Shown here one piece after another: positions 51,303 to 62,048 of a stretch of 64,000 nucleotides of DNA. The stretch lies in NCBI GenBank assembly GCA_030683005.1, contig JAUXMY010000027.1, positions 1 through 64,000 on the forward strand, given 5' to 3'. Below the pieces are notes generated by a model. It did not search any database and was not told the DNA's origin. It saw nothing but the letters and a program-made list of their open reading frames with translations. Position numbers and translations under genes: made by a program. The stretch comes from Caulobacter sp. (GTDB lineage Bacteria > Pseudomonadota > Alphaproteobacteria > Caulobacterales > Caulobacteraceae). The stretch's first letter is position 1; every line of letters starts with the position of its first letter.

Positions 51303-52970
51303 CTAGTTCGGCCAGTAGACGTACTCGTCGCCCTTGCGGAAGCTGTCAGCCCGGGTCTTGTCGACCGCGACGGCGCCTTCGAGCGTGTAGGGGTAGAGCG
51401 GCTTGCGGGCGTCGGCCTGGTGCTTGTCGAGTAGCGCCTTCAGGCTGGCGACCCGGTCGGGCAGGGCGGCGGCGAGGTTGGTCTTCTCGGTCGGATCGGT
51501 CGCAAGATTGTAGAGCCAGGTCTTCTTCGGTCGCTCGCTGACCTGCAGCTTCCAGTCGCCGAGCCGGACGGCCTGATAGTAGCCGCTCTGCCAGAAGATC
51601 GGCCGCTCAGCCAGGGCCGCGCTCTTGCCGCTGGCCACGGGCATCAGGTCGACCCCGTCAATGGCCACGCCGGCGGGCAGCGGCGCGCCGGCGGCGGCGG
51701 CCAGGGTGGGGAACAGGTCGATATGGGCGGCGGGCGACACGATCCGCCGGCCGGGCGCGATCTGGTCGGGCCAGTTGATGAACATCGGCACGCGGATGCC
51801 GCCCTCGAACAGGGTCAGCTTCCAGCCGCGATAGGGCCTGTTGATGTCGGACAGCCCGATGTAGCCGGCGCCGCCGTTGTCGCTGGAGAAGACGATGATG
51901 GTGTTGTCGGCCAGGCCCTCGGCCTCGAGCTTGTCCATGATCCGGCCGACGCTGCGGTCCAGCGCCCGCACCATGGCCGCATAGACCCGCAGGCGATGGG
52001 GCTGGATGTCGCCGACCGCCTCGTAATCCTCCTTCGTCGCCTGCAGCGGCGTGTGGACGCCCCAGTGCGCCATGTAGAGGAAGAAGGGCCGGTTGCGGTT
52101 GGCCTCGATGACCTTGATCGACTCGTCGGTCCACCAGTCGGTCAGGTAGCCGCCGGGCTCGAAGGGCTCGCCCTCGTTGTAGGTGGCGGCGAACTGCATG
52201 CGGGCCCAGAGGAACTTGTCGATCGGGTCGAAGTCGAGCCGCGCCTCGACGCCGCGCGGATCGCCGGCCGGCAGGTAGAGGCCGTTGGCCATCAGCAGGC
52301 TCTCGTCGAACCCCTGGGCGTTGGGGCCGAACTCCTTGCCCGAGCCCAGGTGCCACTTGCCGATATGGACAGTGTGGTAGCCGCGGCCCTTCAGCATCTC
52401 CGCCACGGTGATTTCAGACCCGGGCAGGCCCTGTTCATTGAAATCGGGCGCGGCGGCGTCACGGTCCTTCAGCAGCAGGGTCGGCGGCAGCTCCGAGCCC
52501 TTCTCCTCGCCGAACATCGCCAGCATGCGGCCCATGCCGTTGGGCGTGGGGGTGAACTCGAAGCCGGTCCGGGTCGGATAGCGGCCGGTCATCAGCATGG
52601 CCCGCGACGGCGCGCAGGTGGCGGTGCCGGAATAGGCCTGGGTGAACACCGCGCCGCCGCCGGCCAGCCGGTCGATGTTGGGCGTCTTGACCCGGCCGCC
52701 GGCCACGCCGCCGCCGAAGGTCGAGATGTCGTTGTAGCCGAGGTCGTCGGCGAGGATGAAGATGATGTTGGGCGGGCGCTCGCCCGTGGCCGCCGCCGGC
52801 AAGGGCGTCTGCGGCCCCTGTTGCCAGGCGACCGGCCGGGTCGGCGCGACGTCCATCCGGCCGGCGCGGGTCGCGGCGAACAGGACGATGGACTTGCGGT
52901 TCAGGAAGGCGACGGACCCGCCGACCACGATCAGGACCAGAAGCCCGATGAGGATCTTCTTCAGCATCAC
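51303..52970 (-). CDS. Sulfatase (arylsulfatase family), membrane-anchored
   Basis: A 555-residue type I sulfatase. An N-terminal hydrophobic anchor (5-23) leads to the periplasm. The formylglycine site is C119-A-P-S-R123, and the metal site includes D75/D76 (ILADDLG) and the SSDNGG motif. HIGKWHLG, and AHWGVHTPL supply further active-site His residues. It hydrolyses a sulfate ester; substrate unknown. A formylglycine-generating enzyme is needed but not in this window. It lies upstream of the TetR promoter and does not belong to that operon. Confidence 0.92.
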   Translation of the reverse strand: MMLKKILIGLLVLIVVGGSVAFLNRKSIVLFAATRAGRMDVAPTRPVAWQQGPQTPLPAAATGERPPNIIFILADDLGYNDISTFGGGVAGGRVKTPNIDRLAGGGAVFTQAYSGTATCAPSRAMLMTGRYPTRTGFEFTPTPNGMGRMLAMFGEEKGSELPPTLLLKDRDAAAPDFNEQGLPGSEITVAEMLKGRGYHTVHIGKWHLGSGKEFGPNAQGFDESLLMANGLYLPAGDPRGVEARLDFDPIDKFLWARMQFAATYNEGEPFEPGGYLTDWWTDESIKVIEANRNRPFFLYMAHWGVHTPLQATKEDYEAVGDIQPHRLRVYAAMVRALDRSVGRIMDKLEAEGLADNTIIVFSSDNGGAGYIGLSDINRPYRGWKLTLFEGGIRVPMFINWPDQIAPGRRIVSPAAHIDLFPTLAAAAGAPLPAGVAIDGVDLMPVASGKSAALAERPIFWQSGYYQAVRLGDWKLQVSERPKKTWLYNLATDPTEKTNLAAALPDRVASLKALLDKHQADARKPLYPYTLEGAVAVDKTRADSFRKGDEYVYWPN

Positions 52971-53052
52971 GTTTCTCCCCTGGCGGGCGGATCGTGCGGC
53001 GTCCGCAGCCTGGCCGATTATATTGGCACAATGAATGCCGATATCGTCTTCG

Positions 53053-53505
53053 TCAAGCGGTCGGCCGGACTCGCTGACGCAGGGACAGGGCCAGGAACAC
53101 CAGGCCGAGCCCCACGAAGACCACGCTGGCGTAGTGCTCCGGCGGGTGATGGTCTCCGGGGGCGCCTTTCCAGAGCCAGGCGGAGGCCGCGCCCAGCGCC
53201 TGCTGCAGCACGAGCAGCAGAAGGCAGAGCGGCACGAGGCTGCGGTAGCGCAGCGCCACGACCAGCAGCAGCAGTCCGAACGGGATCTGCAGCGCGCCGT
53301 ACCAGGCGAAGATGGCGATGATGGTCGGGCCGGCGGCGGTCAGGTCGATGCCGGCGATCACCCCCGCGCCGCCGTCCGGCAGGGCGTAGTGGATCAGGCC
53401 CGGAACGATCGTCAGCACCGAGGCCAGGACCAGGAACCAGACCGACAGCCGCGAACCCCGATAGGCGTCGTTGGTGCTCGGCGGGAGGAGGGCCCTGATG
53501 TCCAT
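53053..53505 (-). CDS. Unrecognised four-helix membrane protein
   Basis: A 150-residue protein with four hydrophobic segments (about 21-41, 58-80, 83-105, 122-142). The loop KGAPGDHHPPEHYAS is His-rich. It begins 4 bp downstream of the next gene's stop, so the two are probably one transcript. I do not recognise the family. Confidence 0.7.
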   Translation of the reverse strand: MDIRALLPPSTNDAYRGSRLSVWFLVLASVLTIVPGLIHYALPDGGAGVIAGIDLTAAGPTIIAIFAWYGALQIPFGLLLLVVALRYRSLVPLCLLLLVLQQALGAASAWLWKGAPGDHHPPEHYASVVFVGLGLVFLALSLRQRVRPTA

Positions 53506-53509
53506 CGTC

Positions 53510-54151
53510 TCAACCGCCCTTCGCGAGCAAGAGCGCGACCTGGGCGAGGGCGGCGCCGAGCGCGAGGATCAGGGCGACCCAGACCTTCGGGCCGGCGAGC
53601 GTCATGATCATTGGCCGGGTCGGGAAGTTGAAGGTCTGCGGCATGGCCGCATACTTGAAGTCATGCGCGCCGCTGAAGCGCGGGTCGCAGACCAGGATCG
53701 CCAGGTCCCTGCGGCTGCGGTAGCGCATGTAGCCGATGAGCGACCAGTCCGGGCTGTCCTCCATGCCCCAGGTGTCGAAGAAGCCGCCGATCTTGCGCGC
53801 CGCCAGGGCGGGATGGCCGCCCCGGGCGAACAGGGCCGGCATGAACATCTTCGTGTAGCCGGCCATGACCTCGCGCGGCGAGCTAAGCTGCCCGGTGACC
53901 GGGTCCGCAACATCCTGAGTGGCCATCCGCACGACATTAAGCATGAAGAACTCACGGCCGTCGTCGGCGCTCAGGAAGCGGCGCAGGGTGTCCAGTTCGT
54001 TGCGGCCGTTGTCGCCCGCGTCGGTGGCGGAGATCCTCGCCATGAAGGCGTCCACCTCGGCCGGCCGAAGCGGCCCGCGCCAGTTCACGTACCAGGCCAG
54101 GAACAGTCCGTAGACCGCCAGGGCCGCGGCCCACACGTAGAAGGTCTCCAT
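53510..54151 (-). CDS. Unrecognised two-helix membrane protein
   Basis: A 213-residue protein with an N-terminal helix (about 4-21), a hydrophilic domain (about 30-180) with RNELDTLRRFLSADDGREFFMLNVVRM and DWSLIGYMRYRSRRDLAILVCDP, and a C-terminal helix (about 190-208). The central domain resembles dimeric alpha-beta barrel folds, which is a weak impression. AGGAGG lies 5 bases before the ATG at 54151. It follows the GST gene by 13 bp. Confidence 0.7.
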   Translation of the reverse strand: METFYVWAAALAVYGLFLAWYVNWRGPLRPAEVDAFMARISATDAGDNGRNELDTLRRFLSADDGREFFMLNVVRMATQDVADPVTGQLSSPREVMAGYTKMFMPALFARGGHPALAARKIGGFFDTWGMEDSPDWSLIGYMRYRSRRDLAILVCDPRFSGAHDFKYAAMPQTFNFPTRPMIMTLAGPKVWVALILALGAALAQVALLLAKGG

Positions 54152-54164
54152 CACAACCTCCTGC

Positions 54165-55157
54165 TCAGACCAGCCAGGGCGTGCAGCCGGCCTCGTCGAG
54201 GATCACCTTCAGCGCCGCGTTGTCCGCCACGGCGGCGTAGCGGGCGCGCAGCACGCCCAGCGAGCGGGCATGGTACTTCTGCGGCGGCTGGCTGTAGGCG
54301 CCGCCCGGCAGGTCGACGGTGAACTCGGGCTCGCCGGCCTCCAGCGCGCGGGCGTTGGCGGCGGTCCAGGGCAGGAAGTAGCGGCCGACATAGGCCAGCA
54401 GGGGTTTGAGGGTCGGGGCCAGGGACTCCCAGGTCTCGAAGGGACCGTCGTCGCGCGGCTCCATCATCCGGTGGCACCAGTCGAGCACGGCCGGTCCCCG
54501 GGCCCGCATCCCGGCGCCGCAGGTCGGGTCGACCGAGCACTCGTACAGCTGGCCGCCAAGGCCGAAGTCGGCGAAGGCCGGCCGCCCGCCGAACAGGTAC
54601 TTGCGGCCCTGAAGGTGCGCCTCCAGCAGGTCGAGGAGTTCTAAATAGTAGCCCGTTATCAGCGGCGCGTTGGCCGGGCTGGAGCCGACGAAATGGCCGC
54701 GCGTGCTCATCCGCTGCAGGATCATCGCCGCCCACTGGGCGACCTCGGCCTCGTCGCCGTTCGGCTGGGCCAGCCGCGCCAGGGTCTGGGCGGACGCCAG
54801 CTGGTCGACCTGTGCGAACCAGCGATGGTGGAACATCAGCTTGTTGCCCCACTCGTCGCCGAACTCCTCGATCAGGGCCGACAGGAAGGCGAGGGCGGGA
54901 TCGGCCGGGTGGATCGAAGGCTCCGGGAAGCGTGCGTCCAGCGTCTCAATGATCGGGGTCGAGTCCTGCAGGCCCTCGTCCTCCGGCGTCGCCACCGTCG
55001 GCACGATCGGCAGGCGTGCGTACTTCCGGTAGGCCTCCTCGCTGGCCATGGTCCGGGGAATCCACTGGTGCGGAATGCCCTTGTAGCGGGCGTAGGACCG
55101 CACCTTGACCGAGTAGGGCGACATCTCCGACCCGAAGATCCTGTAGACTTCCGCCAT
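54165..55157 (-). CDS. Glutathione S-transferase-like protein with extended C-domain
   Basis: A 330-residue GST-fold protein, much longer than typical. The thioredoxin-fold part is EVYRIFGSEMSPYSVKVRSYARYKG, PIVPTVATPEDEG and STPIIETLDARFP. The extended helical part includes GGRPAFADFGLGGQLYE and a tail after residue 230. GGGAGG precedes the ATG at 55157. The next two genes downstream are membrane proteins of unknown function, so the three may form a small operon. Confidence 0.82.
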   Translation of the reverse strand: MAEVYRIFGSEMSPYSVKVRSYARYKGIPHQWIPRTMASEEAYRKYARLPIVPTVATPEDEGLQDSTPIIETLDARFPEPSIHPADPALAFLSALIEEFGDEWGNKLMFHHRWFAQVDQLASAQTLARLAQPNGDEAEVAQWAAMILQRMSTRGHFVGSSPANAPLITGYYLELLDLLEAHLQGRKYLFGGRPAFADFGLGGQLYECSVDPTCGAGMRARGPAVLDWCHRMMEPRDDGPFETWESLAPTLKPLLAYVGRYFLPWTAANARALEAGEPEFTVDLPGGAYSQPPQKYHARSLGVLRARYAAVADNAALKVILDEAGCTPWLV

Positions 55158-55329
55158 GTCCGCCTCCCTGGAGCGCGGCTTGCCGCCGCTTGTATTGGCA
55201 CCCCTTATGCCATTTTGAGCGTCGTTATGGCAACGGCTTGAGGGCGCTGTCAGAGCTTCTGCGCTTGTCAGGCGCGGCGCGGAACTCCAACAAGGAGGCC
55301 AATCACAAGAACCGGCAATGGAGGCCCCA

Positions 55330-56304
55330 GTGAAAACCCGCATCACCGAACTGTTCGAGATCGAACACCCCATCATCCAGGGCGGCATGCACTATGTCGG
55401 ATTCGCGGAGATGGCGGCCGCCGTCTCAAACGCCGGGGGCCTTGGCATCATCACCGGCCTCACGCAGGGTACGCCCGAGAAGCTCGCCGCCGAGATCAAG
55501 CGATGCCGCGAGATGACCGACAAGCCGTTCGGCGTGAACCTGACCTTCCTGCCGGCGGTGACGCCGCCGGACTACCCCGGTTTCGTGCAGGCCATCGTCG
55601 ACAGCGGCGTCAAGGCCGTCGAGACCGCCGGCAACAATCCGGCCAAATGGCTGCCGGGCCTCAAGGAAGCCGGCATCAAGGTGATTCACAAATGCACCTC
55701 GGTCCGGCACTCGGTGAAGGCCGAGTCGATCGGCTGTGACGCTGTCAGCGTCGACGGCTTCGAGTGCGGCGGCCACCCGGGCGAGGACGATGTCGGCAAC
55801 TGGGTGCTGCTGCCCCGCGCCGCCGAGGAGCTGAAGATCCCGTTCGTCGCCTCGGGCGGCTGCGGCACCGGCTCGCAGCTGGTCGCCGCCCTGGCCATGG
55901 GCGCCGAGGGCATCAACATGGGCACCCGCTTCATCGCCACGAAGGACGCGCCGGTCCACCAGAACGTCAAGGACGCGCTGGTCGCCGCCACCGAGCTCGA
56001 CACCCGCCTGATCATGCGCCCGCTGCGCAACACCGAGCGCGTGCTGACCAACGTCGCCGTCGAGCGTCTGCTTCAGACCGAGAAGGAAAAGGGCGACAAG
56101 GTCTCCTTCGCCGACATCGCCGCCGAGGTGGCGGGCGTCTATCCGAAGGTCATGATCGACGGCCAGATGGACGCCGGCGGCTGGTCCTGCGGCCAGGTCG
56201 CGGGCCTGATCCACGACATCCCGACCGTCAAGGAACTGATCGACCGCATCATGTCCGAAGCGGAAGAGATCATCGCCAAGCGCTTGAGCCGCTTCGCCGC
56301 CTAG
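55330..56304 (+). CDS. Nitronate monooxygenase / 2-nitropropane dioxygenase family flavoprotein
   Basis: A 324-residue TIM-barrel FMN enzyme: IEHPIIQGGMHYVGFAEMAAAVSNAGGLGII at the start, GCDAVSVDGFECGGHPGEDD in the middle and GVYPKVMIDGQMDAGGWSCGQVAGLI at the end. The middle histidine (GGHPG) matches the family catalytic-His position. I chose the GTG at 55330, which has GGAGG 5 bases upstream; the ATG at 55318 has no ribosome-binding site. Known roles range from nitronate oxidation to enoyl or fatty-acid reduction. It heads a plus-strand run of catabolic-type genes. Confidence 0.85.
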   Translation: MKTRITELFEIEHPIIQGGMHYVGFAEMAAAVSNAGGLGIITGLTQGTPEKLAAEIKRCREMTDKPFGVNLTFLPAVTPPDYPGFVQAIVDSGVKAVETAGNNPAKWLPGLKEAGIKVIHKCTSVRHSVKAESIGCDAVSVDGFECGGHPGEDDVGNWVLLPRAAEELKIPFVASGGCGTGSQLVAALAMGAEGINMGTRFIATKDAPVHQNVKDALVAATELDTRLIMRPLRNTERVLTNVAVERLLQTEKEKGDKVSFADIAAEVAGVYPKVMIDGQMDAGGWSCGQVAGLIHDIPTVKELIDRIMSEAEEIIAKRLSRFAA

Positions 56305-56313
56305 AACCGCGTC

Positions 56314-56344
56314 GGCGGCGGCGCGAGGAAAAAGCGCCGCCGCC
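56314..56344. terminator. Perfect 11-bp GC-rich hairpin
   Basis: GGCGGCGGCGC (56314-56324) pairs with GCGCCGCCGCC (56334-56344) around a 9-base loop, 10 bp after the nitronate monooxygenase stop. It is not followed by a T-tract, so it may stabilise mRNA or work with Rho. Confidence 0.55.
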
Positions 56345-56451
56345 TTACGCGGGGTCATACTTTCGATGCTCCCCGGAAGGGGCCATGATCCTTCCGCGCA
56401 CGTCATCCAGGATCCCGGGACAGGGGCCGGGACGAGGGCAGGGAGCTGACC

Positions 56452-58191
<1,740 letters not shown>

Positions 58192-58216
58192 ACACCGGAA
58201 CAGGAAGATACGCATC

Positions 58217-59221
58217 ATGAAGGTCGCCGCCCTGAAAGCCCCCGGCGGGCTGGACAAGATCCTCATCGAGGAGCGCGAGAAGCCCTCGCCCAAGGCCGGG
58301 GAAATCCTCGTCCGCGTCCGCGCCAGCTCGCTGAACTTCCACGACTTCGCGGTCGTGGCCGGCATGATCCGCTGCCCCGACGGCCGCATTCCGATGTCGG
58401 ACGGCGCCGGCGTCGTCGAGGCGGTCGGCGAGGGCGTGACCCGCTTCAAGGTCGGTGACGAGGTGCTGTCGACCTTCTTCCCCAACTGGGAGGCCGGCGG
58501 CCCGACCCTGCCGCGACTTCTGGGCGTGCCCGGCGACGGCGCCGACGGCTTCGCGGCCGAGTATGTGGCCATGCCGGCGACGGCCTTCACCCGCCTGCCC
58601 AGGGGCTGGTCGCTGAAGCAGGCGGCCACGCTGCCCTGCGCGGCCCTGACCGCCTGGCGGGCGCTGTTCGTCGAGGCGAAGATCAAGCCGGGCTCGATCG
58701 TCCTGACCCAGGGCACCGGCGGCGTCTCGATCTTCGCGCTGCAGCTGGCCAAGGCGGCCGGCGCGACGGTGATCTCGACCTCGTCCTCGCCCGAGAAGCT
58801 GGAGAAGCTGAAGGCGCTCGGGGCCGATCACCTGATCAACTACAAGGAAACTGCCGACTGGGGCGCGGCGGCCATGGCGGCCACCGGCGGCCGGGGCGTC
58901 GACGCGGTCGTCGAGATCGGCGGCTCGGGCACCATGCCCCAGTCGATCGTCGCCTGCACGATCGGCGGCCACATCTCGCTGATCGGCGTGCTGGCCGGCA
59001 TCGCCGGCGAGGTGCCGACGGCGCTGGCCATGTCCAAGAACGTCTGCATCCAGGGCCTGACGGTCGGCTCGCGCCAGGATCAGGAAGACATGGTCGCGGC
59101 CATCGACGCCAATCCGTTCGAGCCGATCATCGACTCGACCTTCCCGCTGGAAGGCATCGCGGCGGCCTTCGCCCACCAGATGTCCCAGAAGCACTTCGGG
59201 AAGATCTGTCTGGAGTTCTGA
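58217..59221 (+). CDS. Medium-chain dehydrogenase/reductase (NAD(P)-dependent)
   Basis: A 334-residue MDR protein. The N-terminal GroES-like domain is MKVAALKAPGGLDKILIEERE...EILVRVRASSLNFHDFAVV, followed by the Rossmann domain with GTGGVSIFALQLAKAAGA and the ATGGRGVDAVVEIGG segment. No conserved structural or catalytic zinc cysteine cluster is obvious, so it may be a zinc-independent quinone-oxidoreductase-type enzyme. It is probably co-transcribed with the amidohydrolase. Confidence 0.88.
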   Translation: MKVAALKAPGGLDKILIEEREKPSPKAGEILVRVRASSLNFHDFAVVAGMIRCPDGRIPMSDGAGVVEAVGEGVTRFKVGDEVLSTFFPNWEAGGPTLPRLLGVPGDGADGFAAEYVAMPATAFTRLPRGWSLKQAATLPCAALTAWRALFVEAKIKPGSIVLTQGTGGVSIFALQLAKAAGATVISTSSSPEKLEKLKALGADHLINYKETADWGAAAMAATGGRGVDAVVEIGGSGTMPQSIVACTIGGHISLIGVLAGIAGEVPTALAMSKNVCIQGLTVGSRQDQEDMVAAIDANPFEPIIDSTFPLEGIAAAFAHQMSQKHFGKICLEF

Positions 59222-59288
59222 TCCCCGCGGGACTGGATCGGCGGCGCAAAAGGACTAAGTGTGCCGGCTTCTGAAGGGGAGCCGACAC

Positions 59289-60446
59289 ATGAACCCGAAC
59301 GCCGAATTCGACATCATCGTCTACGGGGCCACCGGCTTCACCGGCCGGCTGGTCGCCGAGCATCTCGCCGCCCGCTACGGCGTGGACGGCGAGGTCCGAT
59401 GGGCCATGGCCGGCCGTAGCGCCGACAAGCTGGCCCAGGTGCGCGACGAGATCGGCGCGCCGGCCAACACGCCGCTGATCGTCGCCGACGCCTCTGACCC
59501 GGCGTCGCTGCGGGCCATGGTGGCGCGCGGCAAGGCGATCCTGACCACGGTCGGGCCCTACCAGCTGTACGGCTCGGACCTGGTGGCCGCCTGCGCCGCC
59601 GCCGGGACCGACTACCTCGACCTGTCGGGCGAGCCGACCTGGATGGCCGAGATGATCGTCGCCCACGACGCGGCGGCGAAGGCGTCGGGCGCGCGGATCC
59701 TGTTCTCCTGCGGCTTCGACTCCATCCCGTTCGAGCTGGGCGTCTTCTACACCCAGCGCCTGGCGCGGGCGCGGCTCGGCCACTCGGTTCCGCGCATCAA
59801 GGGCCGGGTGCGGTCGATGCGCGGCGGCCTCTCGGGCGGCACGGCGGCCAGCGGCGCGGCGACCATGGCCGCGATCCAGAAGAACCCGGCCCTGGTCGGG
59901 ATCATGTTCAACCCCTTCGCCCTGACCCCCGGCTTCACCGGCCCCGAGCAGCCGCGCGGCGACAAGCCCCACATGGACGAGGATCTCGGCCAGGAGGTCG
60001 GCCCGTTCATGATGGCGATGATCAACACCAAGAACGTCCACCGCTCCAACCTGCTGCTCGGCCACGCCTACGGGACGGATTTCACCTACGACGAGATGTC
60101 GGTGGTCACGCCCGGCGCGCCGTCCGGGTTCTCCGACATGGGCGGTGCGGACGCGCCCAAGCCGGGCGAGGGGCCCAGCAAGGCCGAGCGCGAGGCCGGC
60201 TTCTACGATCTGCTGTTCGTGGGCATCGATGCGGACGGCGCGCAGGTGCGCGGCTCGGTGTACGGCGACAAGGACCCGGGCTACGGCTCGACCTCCAAGA
60301 TCATCGCCGAGACGGCCATCTGCCTGGTGCTGGAAGCGGCCGACGTCGCCGGCGGCATCTGGACGCCGGGGGCGGCGCTGGGCGACCGGCTGGTGACGCG
60401 ACTGGCCGACCGCGCGGGCCTGACGTTCAAGGACGAGACGGCGTGA
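59289..60446 (+). CDS. Saccharopine dehydrogenase-like / trans-acting enoyl reductase family protein
   Basis: A 385-residue protein of the family that includes mycobacterial Rv2449/Rv2953-type trans-acting enoyl reductases: EFDIIVYGATGFTGRLVAEHLAARYG at the NAD(P) site, AGRSADKLAQV, and SCGFDSIPFELGVFYTQRL. It would reduce an enoyl or related bond in lipid metabolism. AAGGGGAG precedes the ATG at 59289. The sterol desaturase gene begins 7 bp later, so the two are likely coupled. Confidence 0.85.
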   Translation: MNPNAEFDIIVYGATGFTGRLVAEHLAARYGVDGEVRWAMAGRSADKLAQVRDEIGAPANTPLIVADASDPASLRAMVARGKAILTTVGPYQLYGSDLVAACAAAGTDYLDLSGEPTWMAEMIVAHDAAAKASGARILFSCGFDSIPFELGVFYTQRLARARLGHSVPRIKGRVRSMRGGLSGGTAASGAATMAAIQKNPALVGIMFNPFALTPGFTGPEQPRGDKPHMDEDLGQEVGPFMMAMINTKNVHRSNLLLGHAYGTDFTYDEMSVVTPGAPSGFSDMGGADAPKPGEGPSKAEREAGFYDLLFVGIDADGAQVRGSVYGDKDPGYGSTSKIIAETAICLVLEAADVAGGIWTPGAALGDRLVTRLADRAGLTFKDETA

Positions 60447-60453
60447 CGAGGCG

Positions 60454-61260
60454 ATGACCGAATCCACGCTCAGGCTGGCGGCCTTTTTCGGCGTCTTCGC
60501 GGTCCTGGCGGTCTGGGAGGCGTTGGCGCCGCGTCGGGATCGCAACCAGACACGACGGCAACGATGGTCGACCAACCTGGGCCTGTCGGTGCTCAACACC
60601 CTGGTGCTGCGCGTCGCCTTCCCGGCCGCCGCCGTCGGCGCGGCCCTCTGGGCGGCCCAAAACGGCTGGGGCCTGTTCAACCAGCTGGCCGCGCCGGCCT
60701 GGCTGGCGATCGTGTCGTCGATCCTCGTCCTCGATCTCGCCGTCTACGGCCAGCACCGGCTGTCCCATGCCGTGCCCTGGCTGTGGCGGTTGCACCGCCT
60801 TCACCACTTTGATCTCGACGTCGATGTGACGACAGCGGGCCGCTTCCATCCGCTGGAGATCCTGCTCTCGATGCTGTGGAAGATCGCGGTCGTCGCCGCG
60901 CTCGGCGCGCCGCCGGTGGCGGTGCTGGCGTTCGAGATCCTGCTGAGTGCGACGGCGATGTTCAGCCACGCCCAGATCGCCCTGCCGCCGGCGGTCGATC
61001 GATCGCTGCGGATCGTGCTGGTCACGCCCGACATGCACCGGGTGCATCACTCGATCCATCGCGACGAGACCGACAGCAACTACGGAACCCTGGTGTCGAC
61101 CTGGGACCGGCTGTTCCGCAGCTATCGCGCCCAGCCCCGCGACGGGCATGAGACGATGGTGCTGGGCATCGAGGGTTACCGCTCGCCAGGGGCGCTGAGC
61201 TTCACGGGTCTGCTGCTGGGCCCGTTTCGCCGTGATCAGGCGGGGACCAGCGCCAGCTGA
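60454..61260 (+). CDS. Sterol desaturase / fatty-acid hydroxylase family protein
   Basis: A 268-residue membrane di-iron enzyme. The histidine boxes are H101-x3-H105, H114-x2-H117-H118 (LHRLHHFD) and H195-x2-H198-H199 (HRVHHS), with H132 in GRFHPLE. Three hydrophobic segments precede them. It would hydroxylate or desaturate a lipid with O2. Its 3' end overlaps the stop of the convergent Rieske-domain gene (61236-61260). Confidence 0.88.
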   Translation: MTESTLRLAAFFGVFAVLAVWEALAPRRDRNQTRRQRWSTNLGLSVLNTLVLRVAFPAAAVGAALWAAQNGWGLFNQLAAPAWLAIVSSILVLDLAVYGQHRLSHAVPWLWRLHRLHHFDLDVDVTTAGRFHPLEILLSMLWKIAVVAALGAPPVAVLAFEILLSATAMFSHAQIALPPAVDRSLRIVLVTPDMHRVHHSIHRDETDSNYGTLVSTWDRLFRSYRAQPRDGHETMVLGIEGYRSPGALSFTGLLLGPFRRDQAGTSAS

Positions 61261-62048
61261 CCTTCGACTGTGACGAGGCGGGGCGGCGTCGCCAGCCTCA
61301 GGCCGCGCCCGTCGCGGCTCTCGCCGGTCCGGACGTCGAACGCGTAGTCATGCCACGGACAACGGACGCAGCCGTCGACGACCTTGGCGTTGTCGAGCGG
61401 GCCCAGCCAGTGCGGGCAGGTGGCGGCGTGGACGACCAGTTCGCCGTCGACCTCGACGATCCTGAACCGCTCGCCGCCGACCTCGACCAGCCGGGGCAGG
61501 GCGCCGCGCACCGCGTCGGGTGATCCGAGCAGGACGGTTTCCGGCGTTGTGGCGCGATTGGCGCGGCGCGCGGCCAGCGCCCGCTCGCGCTCGACCATCA
61601 TCGCCTCGTCCTCGTCCCACAGGCGCTCGTAGATGGCGCGGTAGCGCCCGCCGATGACGGCCAGCCGGGCGGGGTCGGACTCGGGGACGTGGAACGCGAC
61701 GTCGATGCCGGTGCGGTCGGCCGCGAGCGGCGTCAGGCGGGTGCGAACTTCCGATCCCGCGCCGGGGCCTTCGACCGTGGCAGAGACATAGGCGCCCGCC
61801 GCCCTGTCCGCCCGCACCTCGATGACCTGCGGACGGCTGTCGCCGGGCTGGTTCACCACCCGCGCCCGCCAGCCCCAGTCGCCGTTGTCGAGCAGGGCGA
61901 TGCTGTGGAACTGGCCCTCATGAAGCGCGGGCAGGTGCTCCCAATCGAAGACGTTCTCCCAGACCCGGGCAATCCCGACTGGAACCTCGCGCTGGTAGGT
62001 CCCGGCCAGGCCCAGAGGCTGGATCGCGTCGGGCGCGCCCAGGCTCAG
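61236..62048 (-). CDS. SRPBCC-domain plus Rieske-ferredoxin fusion protein
   Basis: A START/SRPBCC-like N-part (FDWEHLPALHEGQFHSIALL, then WGWRARVVNQPG) is joined to a C-terminal Rieske [2Fe-2S] domain (CPHWLG...CPWHDYAFDVRTG, ligands C-x-H and C-x2-H). The first ~60 residues lie upstream of the nearest GTG (61865/61859) and no ATG, GTG or TTG occurs there in frame, so I place the start at CTG 62048, overlapping the DUF1499 stop as CTGA; GAAGGCGGG lies upstream. This gives 270 residues. It may be an oxygenase-like or sensor protein; no iron-site triad is seen. Confidence 0.65.
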   Translation of the reverse strand: MSLGAPDAIQPLGLAGTYQREVPVGIARVWENVFDWEHLPALHEGQFHSIALLDNGDWGWRARVVNQPGDSRPQVIEVRADRAAGAYVSATVEGPGAGSEVRTRLTPLAADRTGIDVAFHVPESDPARLAVIGGRYRAIYERLWDEDEAMMVERERALAARRANRATTPETVLLGSPDAVRGALPRLVEVGGERFRIVEVDGELVVHAATCPHWLGPLDNAKVVDGCVRCPWHDYAFDVRTGESRDGRGLRLATPPRLVTVEGQLALVPA

